Below, one piece after another: positions 38,618 to 48,813 of a stretch of 64,000 nucleotides of DNA. The number at the start of each line of letters is the position of its first letter. The stretch's first letter is position 1. Location of the stretch: the NCBI RefSeq assembly GCF_002000025.1, contig NZ_MUZV01000010.1, positions 62,001-126,000 of the forward strand. The letters are read 5' to 3'. Source of the DNA: Cognaticolwellia aestuarii (GTDB taxonomy: Bacteria > Pseudomonadota > Gammaproteobacteria > Enterobacterales > Alteromonadaceae). Below the pieces are notes generated by a model. The model saw nothing but the letters and a program-made list of their open reading frames with translations, was not told where the DNA came from and did not search any database. Made by a program: the position numbers and the translations under genes.

Positions 38618-40008
38618 TGCTGAAGCTTAGAGAGAAATTTTCTTCAATTGGCGCTAAATTATTTATCTGCTTTTGGTTAATAGTCATATTAACCATTGGC
38701 ATTACTCGGCTGGTTTCCGAACAATTTAGAAGCAAAAGCTTTATTGCCCCTAGTCATCATTCCGATATAGCAAGAGTTAAGCGCATCGATCACCTCATTA
38801 AACGTAACCCCCCAAAAACACCACAAGCAGCGCTAACGATTCTATCTAGAAAGTCAGATCGTGAATTACTGCTAAAAAATATGCAAACAAACCAAATTTA
38901 CGCATCAAAAAAATGGCAAATTGAAAACTTAAAAAGTTTTTTAAGTGAAAATAACCTAGAGAGCCTCACAACAGTTAAATTTGAGTTTTATCGAATGACA
39001 GGCCCTTTAGCCCTTGATATTGCAGGTACACCCTACCAGATATTTCTTGCAAGCCGTGATCGCAAACCACCTTTTGGTGGCTTAATACAACATATTCCAA
39101 TTTGGATACGTTTAGCCATACCTATCATCATCAGTTCAATTTTACTGTGGCTACTTACCCGATCATTCACAAAGCCATTAATTGCTATGCAAAAAACAGC
39201 AACACGCTTTGGGGATGGCGAATTCAGCGCACGTGTGCCCTTAATTGCACAACGTAATGATGAAATAGGTACTTGCGCAGCCAGCTTTAACTTAATGGCT
39301 GAAAAACTAGAGCAAAATATTGGCTCTCATCAGAGACTTATGGCCGATGTTTCTCATGAACTTAGATCTCCAATGACTAGATTACAAATTGCCTTGGGCT
39401 TGGCACAGCAAAAAGATATCGAACAAGCGACACTTCATAAGCATTTGCAACGTTGTGAGCTTGAAGTCGCTAGGCTAGATGAAATGATAGCAAATGTCTT
39501 ATCGTTATCACGCTTAGAAAACACGATAAGCCAAATGGAATTAATGTCTGTCGATGTTAAGCAACTTTTAATGCTGTGTATTGAAGATGCGCAATATATA
39601 GCTAATGAAAAATCTATTGTTATTAACTTTCATAGCGAAAGCACAGCTTTAACCCAAGCAGATCCAACACTTTTATCCAGTGCATTTAATAATATTTTAA
39701 TTAATGCGGTAAAATATAGCCATAATAACGATGAACTTAATGTTTACTTAAAAAACACTAGCACTGACTTTATTATTGAAATAGTCGATACTGGCACTGG
39801 AGTTCCTGTTGATGATTTACCTAAATTATTCGAACCATTTTACCGAGTAGCACAAGCCCGTGATCGAGCAACGGGTGGTACAGGTTTAGGATTAGCAATA
39901 GCTAAACAGGCTGTTATTGCACATAATGGCTCTATCAGCGCAAACAACAATACTAATAATGGCCTCACTGTAACCATTAAACTGCCGATTGAGAGCGGTA
40001 AAGTATGA
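38617..40008 (+). CDS. cpxA: Sensor histidine kinase, CpxA type
   Basis: Membrane kinase for the adjacent regulator. The 463 residues have membrane helices at 13-31 and 163-181 that frame a periplasmic sensor of about 130 residues. HAMP follows at about 182-235. The phosphorylated His is H247 in MADVSHELRSPM. The ATP-binding boxes NILINAVKYS, DTGTGVP and GTGLGLAI are intact. It senses envelope stress in its relatives. It overlaps cpxR by one base. Confidence 0.92.
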   Translation: MLKLREKFSSIGAKLFICFWLIVILTIGITRLVSEQFRSKSFIAPSHHSDIARVKRIDHLIKRNPPKTPQAALTILSRKSDRELLLKNMQTNQIYASKKWQIENLKSFLSENNLESLTTVKFEFYRMTGPLALDIAGTPYQIFLASRDRKPPFGGLIQHIPIWIRLAIPIIISSILLWLLTRSFTKPLIAMQKTATRFGDGEFSARVPLIAQRNDEIGTCAASFNLMAEKLEQNIGSHQRLMADVSHELRSPMTRLQIALGLAQQKDIEQATLHKHLQRCELEVARLDEMIANVLSLSRLENTISQMELMSVDVKQLLMLCIEDAQYIANEKSIVINFHSESTALTQADPTLLSSAFNNILINAVKYSHNNDELNVYLKNTSTDFIIEIVDTGTGVPVDDLPKLFEPFYRVAQARDRATGGTGLGLAIAKQAVIAHNGSISANNNTNNGLTVTIKLPIESGKV

Positions 40009-40077
40009 TCATAAGTAATGCCTAGTTTAAGTGATTAGCTTTACTTGCTATTAAGCGCCTTATAAGGAATAACATCA

Positions 40078-41094
40078 TTGATTAGCACAGAATGTCTGGT
40101 GAGCAAGCGTGCACTTACCACAGAAAAAGTTATCGCCATCGAAAAATATTGGCAATCAGTGCATCAAGCTTCATTCACCACAGTTGATCAGGTTAATATC
40201 GCTTACGCCACGCATTTTAAACGCCCAGATCAACCTTACATTGTCATCGTTCCGGGTCGTTCCGAAAGCTACTTAAAATATCAAGAGTTAACTTTTGATT
40301 TAGATGCTTTAGGCTACGACTGGGTAATCATTGATCATCGCGGGCAAGGCCTTTCTATGCGCTTAACAGCTAACCCGTTACAGGGATACGTTGAAAAATT
40401 TGATGATTATGCTCGAGACTTGCACCAGTTACTCGAGCAAGTATTACCCCAAAAATACCCACAGCATCAACAAAGTGCTTTTATGCTGGCACACTCAATG
40501 GGCGGCGCTATTGCATTGAGGTACTTGCAGCTTTATTCTCACCAGATCAAGGCTTTAAGCTTGAGCTCTCCAATGATAGCTATCGCAAGTAACGGGGTCC
40601 CAACTTGGTTAGCTAAATTTTTGGTCAAAACTGGTAGAGCAATAAATCAATGCTTGTCGGCAACTCCTTGGTATTTTTTAGGGCAAAGCGATATCAATCA
40701 AAGTACATTTGATGAAAACCGCTTAATGCACTCAAAACTACGTTTTCAACGTTTTCGTGAGTTATATCATCAACGGCCAGAACTAAAGCTCGGAGGAGTA
40801 ACATTTCACTGGTTGCAACAAGCACTAGATAATTCAGATAAGCTATTTATTGATTTGAAAAAATTATCACTACCCATACAACTGATGCAGGCAGAAGAAG
40901 AATATATTGTTGATAATAATGCCCAGAATAGTTTTTGCCGACAGTTGAGCACACTTAAGCCCGATCATTACCCAGAAAATAAACCAATAATAGTGGCCGG
41001 TGCCTATCATGAACTCTTTTTTGAGCTTGACCAATATCGAGATATCGCAATAAATAATGCCGTAGCTTGGTTTGTTGAGCATCATAACGACTAA
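40078..41094 (+). CDS. pldB: Alpha/beta hydrolase, lysophospholipase L2-like
   Basis: A 338-residue serine hydrolase. The nucleophile is S140 in LAHSMGG; the acid and His (AYHEL near 317) complete the triad. RGQGLSMR near 88-95 is typical of PldB. The start appears to be TTG at 40078, with ATAAGGAA upstream at good spacing. No signal peptide is seen, so it acts in the cytoplasm or at the inner face of the membrane. It lies 69 bp after cpxA and may be read with it. The PldB name is a family-level call. Confidence 0.82.
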   Translation: MISTECLVSKRALTTEKVIAIEKYWQSVHQASFTTVDQVNIAYATHFKRPDQPYIVIVPGRSESYLKYQELTFDLDALGYDWVIIDHRGQGLSMRLTANPLQGYVEKFDDYARDLHQLLEQVLPQKYPQHQQSAFMLAHSMGGAIALRYLQLYSHQIKALSLSSPMIAIASNGVPTWLAKFLVKTGRAINQCLSATPWYFLGQSDINQSTFDENRLMHSKLRFQRFRELYHQRPELKLGGVTFHWLQQALDNSDKLFIDLKKLSLPIQLMQAEEEYIVDNNAQNSFCRQLSTLKPDHYPENKPIIVAGAYHELFFELDQYRDIAINNAVAWFVEHHND

Positions 41095-41117
41095 GGTTGT
41101 TAGTCGCTGATACAGGC

Positions 41118-42023
41118 TTACTTATTACTTAAAGGCTTAACGACTGACAAAGGGTCGTGATGTATAAAGACCTCACAAGGCGCTAATGCTTGAATAATTT
41201 CACTCTCAATAGCTTCACCTATTTTATGCGCTTCGAGCAATGACAGATTTTCATCTAGCTCTAGGTGAAACTGAATAAAGCGATCAGGGCCTGCTTGGCG
41301 TGTACGTAACTCATGTAAGCCATAAGCACCTTCGTGCGCTAAAACAATTGCTCTTATGGTATTTAGCTCTTCATCTGTCAATTCATGATCCATTAAATGA
41401 TGAACGCTGGTCCATATTATTTTACCTGCGCCTATGAGTAGGAATATGCCCACCGCAACCGTAAAAACGCCATCAGCCTGCAGCCAATAACCTTGACTTA
41501 AAAAAAGTGCGGCAAGCACGCCTAAATTCAATAACAAATCAGACTGGTAATGCAGGGCGTCAGCGCTAATCGCAACAGATTTAGTACGGTTGATAACATA
41601 TTTTTGTAACATCACTAATGATAAGGTCAGCACAATTGCAACAATAGACACAAGCATGCCCACTTCCGTTCTAACGATTTGCTGTGGGTTAATAATGCGG
41701 TCTACGCCATTAAATACTAATAGCAACGCAGAACCTAAAACAAATGCGGCTTGCACTAAACCTGCAAGACTTTCGGCTTTACCATGACCAAATTTATGTT
41801 CTTTATCTGCGGGGGCTAAAGCAAAACGTAAAATAACCACATTCATGATCGAGGCAAATAAATCTAGAATCGAATCTGTTGCAGAGGCAAGCATAGCGCT
41901 TGCATCCGTAGCAAGCCAAGCGTATAGCTTTAGCACAACTAAGACTAATGCCGTTGTTGTTGCCGCAAACGCTGCTAGCTTAACGAGATAAGCATATTGA
42001 TTCGCATCTAGTGGTTGTTTCAC
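41118..42023 (-). CDS. fieF: Cation diffusion facilitator, FieF type
   Basis: Proton-driven exporter of divalent metal ions (Zn, Fe, Cd in relatives). The 301 residues have six membrane helices. The transport site lies in SATDSILDLF near 47-56 and in HYQSDLLLN near 158-166. The cytoplasmic C-terminal domain (about 210-295) contains HDPLSVV with conserved His and Asp. In E. coli fieF lies beside cpxP, and the same association is seen here across four genes. Confidence 0.93.
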   Translation of the reverse strand: MKQPLDANQYAYLVKLAAFAATTTALVLVVLKLYAWLATDASAMLASATDSILDLFASIMNVVILRFALAPADKEHKFGHGKAESLAGLVQAAFVLGSALLLVFNGVDRIINPQQIVRTEVGMLVSIVAIVLTLSLVMLQKYVINRTKSVAISADALHYQSDLLLNLGVLAALFLSQGYWLQADGVFTVAVGIFLLIGAGKIIWTSVHHLMDHELTDEELNTIRAIVLAHEGAYGLHELRTRQAGPDRFIQFHLELDENLSLLEAHKIGEAIESEIIQALAPCEVFIHHDPLSVVKPLSNK

Positions 42024-42135
42024 TATTTTAAACTCCTAGTAATAAATATTAAGCCGTTATTTATCAAGCATTACTTAAGCATTCGCTTCAAGCACGGTAT
42101 AATGTTTTAATTATACAATTTATTAAGCACTTGAT

Positions 42136-42600
42136 ATGTTAGATGTCGTTTTATTTCAACCTCAAATTCCACCCAATACTGGCAATATAATCCGTCTATG
42201 TGCTAATACCGGTTTTAGATTACACCTTATTGAACCATTAGGCTTTGATCTAGAAGATAAAAAATTACGCAGAGCCGGTTTAGATTACCATGAATTTGCA
42301 GCATTGAAGCGTCATGCAAATTATCAAAGCTTTATTGAGTCTGAGCAACCGAAGCGTGTACTTGCAGTAACGACTAAGTCTACAGGTTACTATGGTGATG
42401 TTAATTTTCAATCAGGTGATTACCTGTTATTTGGCTCTGAAACGGGTGGATTACCTGAAGATGTTCGACAGCAAATTCCCGATCAAGACAAAATCAGAAT
42501 CCCGATGCTAAAAGATAGCCGCAGTATGAACTTATCAAATGCCACTGCGGTTATAGTTTATGAAGCCTGGCGCCAATTAGGCTTTGCAAATTCAATTTAA
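42136..42600 (+). CDS. trmL: tRNA (cytidine/uridine-34-2'-O)-methyltransferase
   Basis: SPOUT methyltransferase that modifies the wobble base of tRNA-Leu. The 154 residues contain [18 protein letters not shown] near 9-26, [11 protein letters not shown] near 98-108 and the knot segment [20 protein letters not shown] near 127-146. Full length and single domain. It is convergent with gpsA, with a shared terminator. Confidence 0.96.
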   Translation: MLDVVLFQPQIPPNTGNIIRLCANTGFRLHLIEPLGFDLEDKKLRRAGLDYHEFAALKRHANYQSFIESEQPKRVLAVTTKSTGYYGDVNFQSGDYLLFGSETGGLPEDVRQQIPDQDKIRIPMLKDSRSMNLSNATAVIVYEAWRQLGFANSI

Positions 42601-42645
42601 AGCTTATTTTTAAGTTAGCATATTAGTTAATCATTAGCGCATAAA

Positions 42646-42677
42646 AAAGGCATACACCATAAATGGGGTATGCCTTT
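42646..42677. terminator. Bidirectional terminator between trmL and gpsA
   Basis: A hairpin with arms AAAGGCATACACC and GGGGTATGCCTTT, one mismatch, and a six-base loop lies between the two convergent genes, with A and T flanks. Confidence 0.85.
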
Positions 42678-42700
42678 AAATAAATGATTTCAATATTCAG

Positions 42701-43708
42701 CTATTCAAATTTACGTTCGCGAGATAATAAATCGGCAGCAGCTAATTTGGCATCTTTACCGCAATAAAGCACTTGATATACTTGCTCAACGATAGGCATT
42801 TCTACCCCCATACGCTGTGCTAGCATGTAAACTTCTTTAGTATTGCGATAGCCTTCCACAACTTGTCCAATATCAGCCATGGCTTGTTCCACTTCAGCTC
42901 CACCACCTAAGGCTAAGCCAAAACGTCGATTTCGTGATTGATTATCAGTACAGGTTAAGACTAAATCACCTAAACCAGCCATGCCCATAAACGTTGATGG
43001 CTCAGCGTTTAATGCGCAACCTAACCGGGTCATTTCAGCTAAACCACGTGTGATCAACGCTGTACGAGCATTTGCACCAAAACCAATACCATCAGCCATA
43101 CCCGCACCGATGGCGATAACATTTTTAACCGCCCCACCTAACTGAACACCGATAAAGTCGTTGTTACTGTAAACACGAAAGGTTCGTTCGCAATGCAGTA
43201 AATTAGAAATATCACTAACAAATTCTTCGTCTGTTGAAGATAGCGATATTGCTGTTGGTAGCCCTGCCGCCATTTCTTTAGCGAAAGTTGGCCCAGAAAG
43301 CACAGCTAAAGAAATTTCATTGCCTAAAGCCTCACGAGCAACATCTTGCAACAAGCGTCCTGACTCATGTTCTAAGCCTTTAGTGGCCCACACCAAGCGT
43401 GCATCTTTGCGTAAATGTGGTTTTATTTGCGCCAGCATTTCACCAAAAGCATGACTAGGCACAACTAATAAAATATTTTTACTGGCTGCAACCACCTTAG
43501 CTAAATCATCACTAACCAGTAATGGCTCAGGAAATTTACTGCCAGGCAAGTACTTCTCATTAGCGCGCGTACTTGCCATTTCAGCAACGTGATTTGCATC
43601 ACGTCCCCAAAGTAAAGTTTTATGGCCATTTCGCGCTAAACAGATTGCCAACGCTGTGCCATATGAGCCAGCGCCAATAACTGAAATTGCGGCAGAATTA
43701 GGATTCAT
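42701..43708 (-). CDS. gpsA: Glycerol-3-phosphate dehydrogenase [NAD(P)+]
   Basis: Makes sn-glycerol-3-phosphate from dihydroxyacetone phosphate for phospholipid synthesis. The 335 residues contain the dinucleotide fold [10 protein letters not shown] near 12-21, [11 protein letters not shown] near 139 and [21 protein letters not shown] near 191-211. Full length. It follows secB by 3 bp at the end of the yibN-grxC-secB-gpsA cluster. Confidence 0.97.
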   Translation of the reverse strand: MNPNSAAISVIGAGSYGTALAICLARNGHKTLLWGRDANHVAEMASTRANEKYLPGSKFPEPLLVSDDLAKVVAASKNILLVVPSHAFGEMLAQIKPHLRKDARLVWATKGLEHESGRLLQDVAREALGNEISLAVLSGPTFAKEMAAGLPTAISLSSTDEEFVSDISNLLHCERTFRVYSNNDFIGVQLGGAVKNVIAIGAGMADGIGFGANARTALITRGLAEMTRLGCALNAEPSTFMGMAGLGDLVLTCTDNQSRNRRFGLALGGGAEVEQAMADIGQVVEGYRNTKEVYMLAQRMGVEMPIVEQVYQVLYCGKDAKLAAADLLSRERKFE

Positions 43709-43711
43709 AAA

Positions 43712-44215
43712 TTAGTGCGTTTCAGTGCTTACTTGCGCTTGCTCTGCTTGTGCTGCACGTTGTTGAACATAATTAGCAAATAATGCTTCAAAGTTCACTG
43801 GCGCTAAGTTAATTTGTGGGAATGAACCACGGCTAACTAAGTTCGCTACGGCTTCGCGCGCATATGGGAATAATGTTGTTGGGCAGAAGGCACCAATTGT
43901 GTGCGCTAATTGCGCTTCAGGTATGTTACCAATAGTGAAAATACCAGCTTGCTTAACTTCAGCTAAAAATGCAGTTTGGTCTTCAACTTTAGCTGTTACC
44001 GTTAGAGATAATGTTACTTCATAAGTATCATCAGCAAGTTTCGCTGACTTAGTATCAATATCTAATTGTACTTCAGGTTTCCATTCTTTTTGAAAAATAG
44101 CCGGTGAATTAGGTGTTTCAAATGAGATATCTTTAGTATAGACACGTTGAATAGCAAATTGTGGTGCTGGTTGTTCGTTTGTTGCTTCTTCGCTGTTTTG
44201 AATTTCGTCAGCCAT
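43712..44215 (-). CDS. secB: Protein-export chaperone SecB
   Basis: Tetrameric cytosolic chaperone that delivers unfolded precursors to SecA. The 167 residues contain the conserved [17 protein letters not shown] near 20-36, [14 protein letters not shown] near 109 and [15 protein letters not shown]. The acidic N-terminus and Gln-rich C-terminus are normal variation. Genes upstream and downstream match the E. coli order. Confidence 0.97.
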   Translation of the reverse strand: MADEIQNSEEATNEQPAPQFAIQRVYTKDISFETPNSPAIFQKEWKPEVQLDIDTKSAKLADDTYEVTLSLTVTAKVEDQTAFLAEVKQAGIFTIGNIPEAQLAHTIGAFCPTTLFPYAREAVANLVSRGSFPQINLAPVNFEALFANYVQQRAAQAEQAQVSTETH

Positions 44216-44279
44216 AGTTTATTTCCTGTATATTTATGCCATTATCTAATGGCTTATTATGCTAAGTTTTTCACTGATA

Positions 44280-44537
44280 TTATGATGCTAAAAGTGAAGC
44301 TAATTTTCCTTGCGCATGTAATGCAAATAAATCATCACAACCGCCAATATGACTATTGTTAATGAATATTTGAGGTACTGTTGTAGCTCCCTGACTACGT
44401 GTGATCATTTTTTCACGTAATGGTGCATCACCGTCAATTTTTATTTCGTTATAACTAACATCCATATCATCAAGTAAAGCTTTCGCTCGCATGCAATAAA
44501 AACAAGTTACTTTGGTATATATGTCAACTGCCATCAT
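44280..44537 (-). CDS. grxC: Glutaredoxin 3
   Basis: Small glutathione-dependent thiol oxidoreductase. The 85 residues contain a C-F-Y-C active site near 12-15 (usual form C-P-Y-C; Phe replaces Pro), the TVPQIFIN cis-Pro loop near 53-60 and the GGCDDL glutathione-binding end. It lies between yibN and secB, as in E. coli. Either of the first two Met codons could start it. Confidence 0.94.
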   Translation of the reverse strand: MMAVDIYTKVTCFYCMRAKALLDDMDVSYNEIKIDGDAPLREKMITRSQGATTVPQIFINNSHIGGCDDLFALHAQGKLASLLAS

Positions 44538-44557
44538 GATAATCCGCTGTTAAGAAT

Positions 44558-44986
44558 TTACGACTTGGTGACAGGTAAACCTGCACTTAACCAAGCATTC
44601 ATGCCACCTTTGAGTAAATTTACTCGTGTAAAGCCGGCTTTTGCTAGCTGGTTAGTCACTTTACCTGCACTAAGACCAGCACTACATACTACAATGATGG
44701 GATTATCTTTGTGCTTTTCAAGAGTAGCAAAGTCATTTTTAGTGACTTTTTCATTATCGAGATGGATTGCATCAATAATATGTCCGGCTTTATAATCTTT
44801 CTCACTGCGACTATCTACCACAACACCCGACTCTCTATTCACTAAAAAAGTCATTTGCTGTGTGCTTAATTGTTTAATCGGTGACATTTGAATTCTGATC
44901 GTTATAACAATAATCAGTAAAACAATGACTAACCAAGCCGTACTTAGTAAAGGCTGGCTCATTGCAAAAGTAATAAGTTGATCCAT
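44558..44986 (-). CDS. yibN: Membrane-anchored rhodanese-like protein (YibN)
   Basis: A 142-residue protein with a membrane helix at about 15-32 and a rhodanese domain at about 42-140. The active-site loop is VVCSAGLSAGK with C101, so sulfurtransferase activity is possible. Its substrate is unknown. It leads the yibN-grxC-secB-gpsA cluster, divergent from gpmM. Confidence 0.9.
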   Translation of the reverse strand: MDQLITFAMSQPLLSTAWLVIVLLIIVITIRIQMSPIKQLSTQQMTFLVNRESGVVVDSRSEKDYKAGHIIDAIHLDNEKVTKNDFATLEKHKDNPIIVVCSAGLSAGKVTNQLAKAGFTRVNLLKGGMNAWLSAGLPVTKS

Positions 44987-45224
44987 AAGAGTTACATTCT
45001 AATTAACTAAAAATTTGCCATAGTATACAGGCTAATAAACTAAACCCAAACTGAACTTTTCATCAACAATAAGATTGCTCAAATAACTTAAGCGCCACCA
45101 GCAAAATTTGATCATAAGCTCGAAACATTTTCTCTAAACAGACACAAGATATTCATTGCGTGTCTTGATATACTCAGGCGGAAAAATAATTTTACTTATC
45201 TTTGTTCGTATAAAGGAAGCCGTG

Positions 45225-46766
45225 ATGTCAAACAAGAAGTCAACAGTTCTTATTATTTTAGATGGCTGGGGATACCGAGAAAACCCAGAATCAAATGCCA
45301 TTTATCATGCAAAAACACCGGTATTAGACGACTTAATGGCCAATAGACCACATATGCTGATTGAAACATCGGGTATGGCTGTAGGTTTACCAGACGGACA
45401 AATGGGTAATTCTGAAGTGGGTCATGTCAACTTAGGTGCCGGACGAATCGTTTATCAAGACTTTACTCGTATCACCAAAGCGATTGAAGATAAAGAATTT
45501 CAAAACAACCCAACGTTAGTTAAAGCGATTGATAACGCAGTTAGTAACAACAAAGCAATTCACGTTTTTGGCTTATTATCACCCGGCGGTGTTCATAGTC
45601 ATGAAGATCATATTTTTGCCATGTTAGAAATGGCTGCTAAGCAAGGGGCAAAATCAATTTATTTACATGCCTTTTTAGACGGTCGCGATACACCACCACG
45701 CAGTGCTGAAGCTTCGTTATTAAAAGCACAAGAAAAATTTGAAGAACTCGGCTGTGGACAAGTGGCCTCAGTGATTGGTCGTTACTATGCTATGGATAGA
45801 GATCAACGTTGGGAGCGGGTCGAGACAGCTTATAATTTAATGATTTCAGGCCAGGCTGAATTTCAGTATAGCCAAGCTACAGATGCTTTACATGCGGCCT
45901 ATGCCCGTGATGAAAATGATGAGTTTGTTCAAGCTTCTGCCATTACTGGGCCAAATGGCGATACAATTCAAGTGCAAGATGGCGATGCCATGATTTTTAT
46001 GAATTTTCGCGCCGATCGTGCTCGACAATTTACCCGCTGCTTTACTGATAAAAACTTTTCAGGATTTGAACGTCAAGCACGGCCAAAACTTAGCGAGTTT
46101 GTTATGTTAACTGAGTATGCTGGCGATATTGATGCACCTTGTGCCTTCCCAACAGTACAGCTGAACAATGTACTAGGTGAATGGTTAGAAAAACATAATA
46201 AAACGCAACTGCGCATTTCTGAAACAGAAAAATATGCCCATGTAACCTTTTTCTTCAGTGGCGGTAAAGAAGACACCTTCAATGGTGAACAACGAATATT
46301 AGTTCCTTCACCACAAGTGGCAACTTACGATTTACAACCAGAAATGAATTCGACACTGTTAACCGACAAATTAGTAGCCGCAATCGAAAGTGCAGAACAT
46401 GATTTTATTGTTTGTAATTACCCCAATGGCGACATGGTTGGGCATACAGGAGACTTTGACGCCGCAGTAAAAGCCTGTGAAGCAGTCGATGCGAGCATCG
46501 GGCGAGTGTTAGTGGCTTTAGAAAAAACCCATAGCGAATGCCTAATTACGGCTGATCACGGTAATGCCGAGCAAATGAAAGATAATGTTTCAGGGCAAGC
46601 CCATACTGCACACACTTGTGAACCGGTACCATTAATTTATGTTGGCCGTAATGCGCAAACAGCTAAAACTGGAGCACTAAGTGATATTGCCCCAACCATT
46701 TTAGCGTTAATGGATATGCCGCAACCAGAAGAAATGACAGGTAGTAACCTATTAACGTTAACGTAA
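45225..46766 (+). CDS. gpmM: 2,3-bisphosphoglycerate-independent phosphoglycerate mutase
   Basis: Manganese-dependent glycolytic enzyme that interconverts 3- and 2-phosphoglycerate. I chose the ATG at 45225 ([10 protein letters not shown]), with AAAGGAAG upstream; a longer frame from 45156 adds 23 residues not expected in the family. With that start the protein has 513 residues and the phosphorylated Ser is S63 in MGNSEVGH. Metal-binding motifs include LDGWG near 12, DGRD and [10 protein letters not shown]. It heads the gpmM-envC-yibQ group. Confidence 0.97.
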   Translation: MSNKKSTVLIILDGWGYRENPESNAIYHAKTPVLDDLMANRPHMLIETSGMAVGLPDGQMGNSEVGHVNLGAGRIVYQDFTRITKAIEDKEFQNNPTLVKAIDNAVSNNKAIHVFGLLSPGGVHSHEDHIFAMLEMAAKQGAKSIYLHAFLDGRDTPPRSAEASLLKAQEKFEELGCGQVASVIGRYYAMDRDQRWERVETAYNLMISGQAEFQYSQATDALHAAYARDENDEFVQASAITGPNGDTIQVQDGDAMIFMNFRADRARQFTRCFTDKNFSGFERQARPKLSEFVMLTEYAGDIDAPCAFPTVQLNNVLGEWLEKHNKTQLRISETEKYAHVTFFFSGGKEDTFNGEQRILVPSPQVATYDLQPEMNSTLLTDKLVAAIESAEHDFIVCNYPNGDMVGHTGDFDAAVKACEAVDASIGRVLVALEKTHSECLITADHGNAEQMKDNVSGQAHTAHTCEPVPLIYVGRNAQTAKTGALSDIAPTILALMDMPQPEEMTGSNLLTLT

Positions 46767-46784
46767 AACTAAGATTATTTTAAG

Positions 46785-47966
46785 GTGAATAGCTCATCAA
46801 ACATTTACCAACATAGCCAATCTAGTATTGGCTATGTTGGTTGTATTACGCTGCTAATACTTTTCTGTTCGCTAACAGCCTACGGGCAATCAGACCTAAG
46901 TGCAAAAAACACCGCAAAAACAAATCAGCAACTGAGTGAGATCCAACGAAGAATTAATCAACAAAAACAAACATTATCAAATACCACAGTAAAAATTACC
47001 GATTTAGAGCAGCAACTTAAAACTGATGACTTAGCCATTGGTCAAGTGGCTAAAAAGCTGCAAGCAACTAAACAAGGTTTGCTGGCAGTACGTAAAAAAA
47101 TTAGCCAACTTGCGAATGAACAGCAACAACTAGAGTCAGCTAAAAAACAACAAGAACAAATATTAGCAAAACAATTAAGGGCAGCTTACTCTGCAGGGCA
47201 TCATGACTACTTAAAGTTAATGCTAAATCAACAAAAGCCCAGTAGCGTGCAACGCACAATTACACATTATCAGTACCTTAACGCTGCTCGCATTAAAGAA
47301 ATAGAAACCTTTAAACAGACAATTGCTAAATTAAATGACATTCGAACTCAGCAGCAAGTAAAAGCGGAAGAGTTTACTCAATTAACCCAAGAGCAAAGCC
47401 AACAAAAACAGATTCTAGAACTATCAAAAGTAAAACAACAGCAAACCTTAAAAGCCTTAAATAAAAAGGCACTGACCGGCAAACAAAGGTTGAATAAACT
47501 AGAACGAGAAGAATCAAGTCTAGTAGCTTTGCTGAAAAAAATGGCCGCTGCAGCAAAAGCGGCTGAAAACTTAGTTGGCTTGAGCAAGTTGAAACGTAAG
47601 CTAAATTGGCCGGTTAAAGGTCGAATTAGCCACAGTTTTGGATCAAGTAAACAAGGCTATTTAAAATGGAAAGGGGTATTTCTTTCTGCTCCAGTTGGCC
47701 GGCAAGTGAAAACCATTCACAGTGGAACTATTCTTTTCTCTGATTGGCTTAACGGCTATGGGCTGGTGTCTGTTGTTGACCACGGCGATGGCTATATGAG
47801 TTTGTATGGCCATAACCAAGCATTACTCAAATCAGTTGGTGACCGGGTTGAAGCAGGAGAGCCTATAGCACTAGTTGGACAAAGTGGCGGGCAAGCTGAC
47901 TCTGGACTGTACTTTGAAATAAGACATGCAGGTAAGGCCGTCAATCCTAAGCTTTGGTGCAGGTAA
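46785..47966 (+). CDS. envC: Murein hydrolase activator EnvC
   Basis: Periplasmic activator of division amidases AmiA and AmiB. The listed start is GTG at 46785, whose ribosome-binding site is weak, so the exact start is uncertain. A signal segment spans about 15-35 (ending AYGQ). A long coiled coil (about 40-260) rich in Gln and Lys precedes a LytM/M23 domain at about 270-393. The metal-binding residues of active LytM enzymes are not retained (for example WKGVF in place of HxGxD), as expected for EnvC, which activates rather than cleaves. AmiB, its expected partner, is encoded at 19.6 kb. Confidence 0.93.
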   Translation: MNSSSNIYQHSQSSIGYVGCITLLILFCSLTAYGQSDLSAKNTAKTNQQLSEIQRRINQQKQTLSNTTVKITDLEQQLKTDDLAIGQVAKKLQATKQGLLAVRKKISQLANEQQQLESAKKQQEQILAKQLRAAYSAGHHDYLKLMLNQQKPSSVQRTITHYQYLNAARIKEIETFKQTIAKLNDIRTQQQVKAEEFTQLTQEQSQQKQILELSKVKQQQTLKALNKKALTGKQRLNKLEREESSLVALLKKMAAAAKAAENLVGLSKLKRKLNWPVKGRISHSFGSSKQGYLKWKGVFLSAPVGRQVKTIHSGTILFSDWLNGYGLVSVVDHGDGYMSLYGHNQALLKSVGDRVEAGEPIALVGQSGGQADSGLYFEIRHAGKAVNPKLWCR

Positions 47967-48055
47967 GCGTGTTCGTTCTTAAGTATTGAACTTATCGATT
48001 TTACCTGCTCGAACTGTTAACCTAAAACGGTTACTTAACATGAGAAATACTGCCC

Positions 48056-48808
48056 GTGCTCCGATTACTGTTGATATTAAGCTTACTCCTCCCCTTTTTT
48101 TCTACTGCTCAATCAGCGCAAGTTGCAATTATTATTGACGACATTGGTTATCGAAAAAGCGATGCCCAAGCTCTTTATCTTCCTGGTGATATTAGTTACG
48201 CCATTTTGCCTCATACGCCTTATGGAAAAAGGTTAGCCTTGCAAGCAAAAGCACAAAACAATGAGGTTATTTTGCATATCCCAATGGAGGCAAAAAATGG
48301 CAAAAAACTTGGTCCTGGTGCACTGACTAGCACAATGAATGAAGAGGGTATTCGACAAAGTTTAACAAATGCTTTTCTAGAGGTACCTTTTGCTTTGGGT
48401 ATCAACAATCATATGGGGAGTAAATTAACTGAGTTATATCAACCTATGGCCTGGACAATGCAATTTCTCAACGAAAGAAATTTAATGTTTATTGACAGTA
48501 TGACCACCAGTGCAAGCCAAGCAGAAAAAATCGCCATTAACTTTGGTGTACCTAGCCTTCATCGTCATATTTTTCTCGACAACAAACTCGAATATAGCTA
48601 TATCCAAAGTCAATTTAAACAACTAATACGAGACGCTAAACGAGAACATAAAGTAGTAGCCATTGCTCACCCTCACCCTGAAACAATCGCAGCATTAATT
48701 AAGCTTTTACCATTACTTGAGCAGAATCAGATTCAGCTCGTACCGATATCGGCACTATTAAGCAATAAAGCCATCGCACAGAATCAACGTCTAAGTACAG
48801 AAGATTAA
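48056..48808 (+). CDS. yibQ: Divergent polysaccharide deacetylase family protein (YibQ)
   Basis: A 250-residue secreted protein of the DUF610/YibQ group. A signal peptide spans about 1-20 (ending AQSA). VAIIIDDIGYRKSDAQAL follows, then NNHMGSKLT near 121 and HPHPETIAAL near 203. It is related in fold to polysaccharide deacetylases, but the activity is unproven. The start is GTG at 48056; an ATG 16 bp before is out of frame. It follows gpmM-envC as in E. coli. Confidence 0.9.
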   Translation: MLRLLLILSLLLPFFSTAQSAQVAIIIDDIGYRKSDAQALYLPGDISYAILPHTPYGKRLALQAKAQNNEVILHIPMEAKNGKKLGPGALTSTMNEEGIRQSLTNAFLEVPFALGINNHMGSKLTELYQPMAWTMQFLNERNLMFIDSMTTSASQAEKIAINFGVPSLHRHIFLDNKLEYSYIQSQFKQLIRDAKREHKVVAIAHPHPETIAALIKLLPLLEQNQIQLVPISALLSNKAIAQNQRLSTED

Positions 48809-48813
48809 AACGA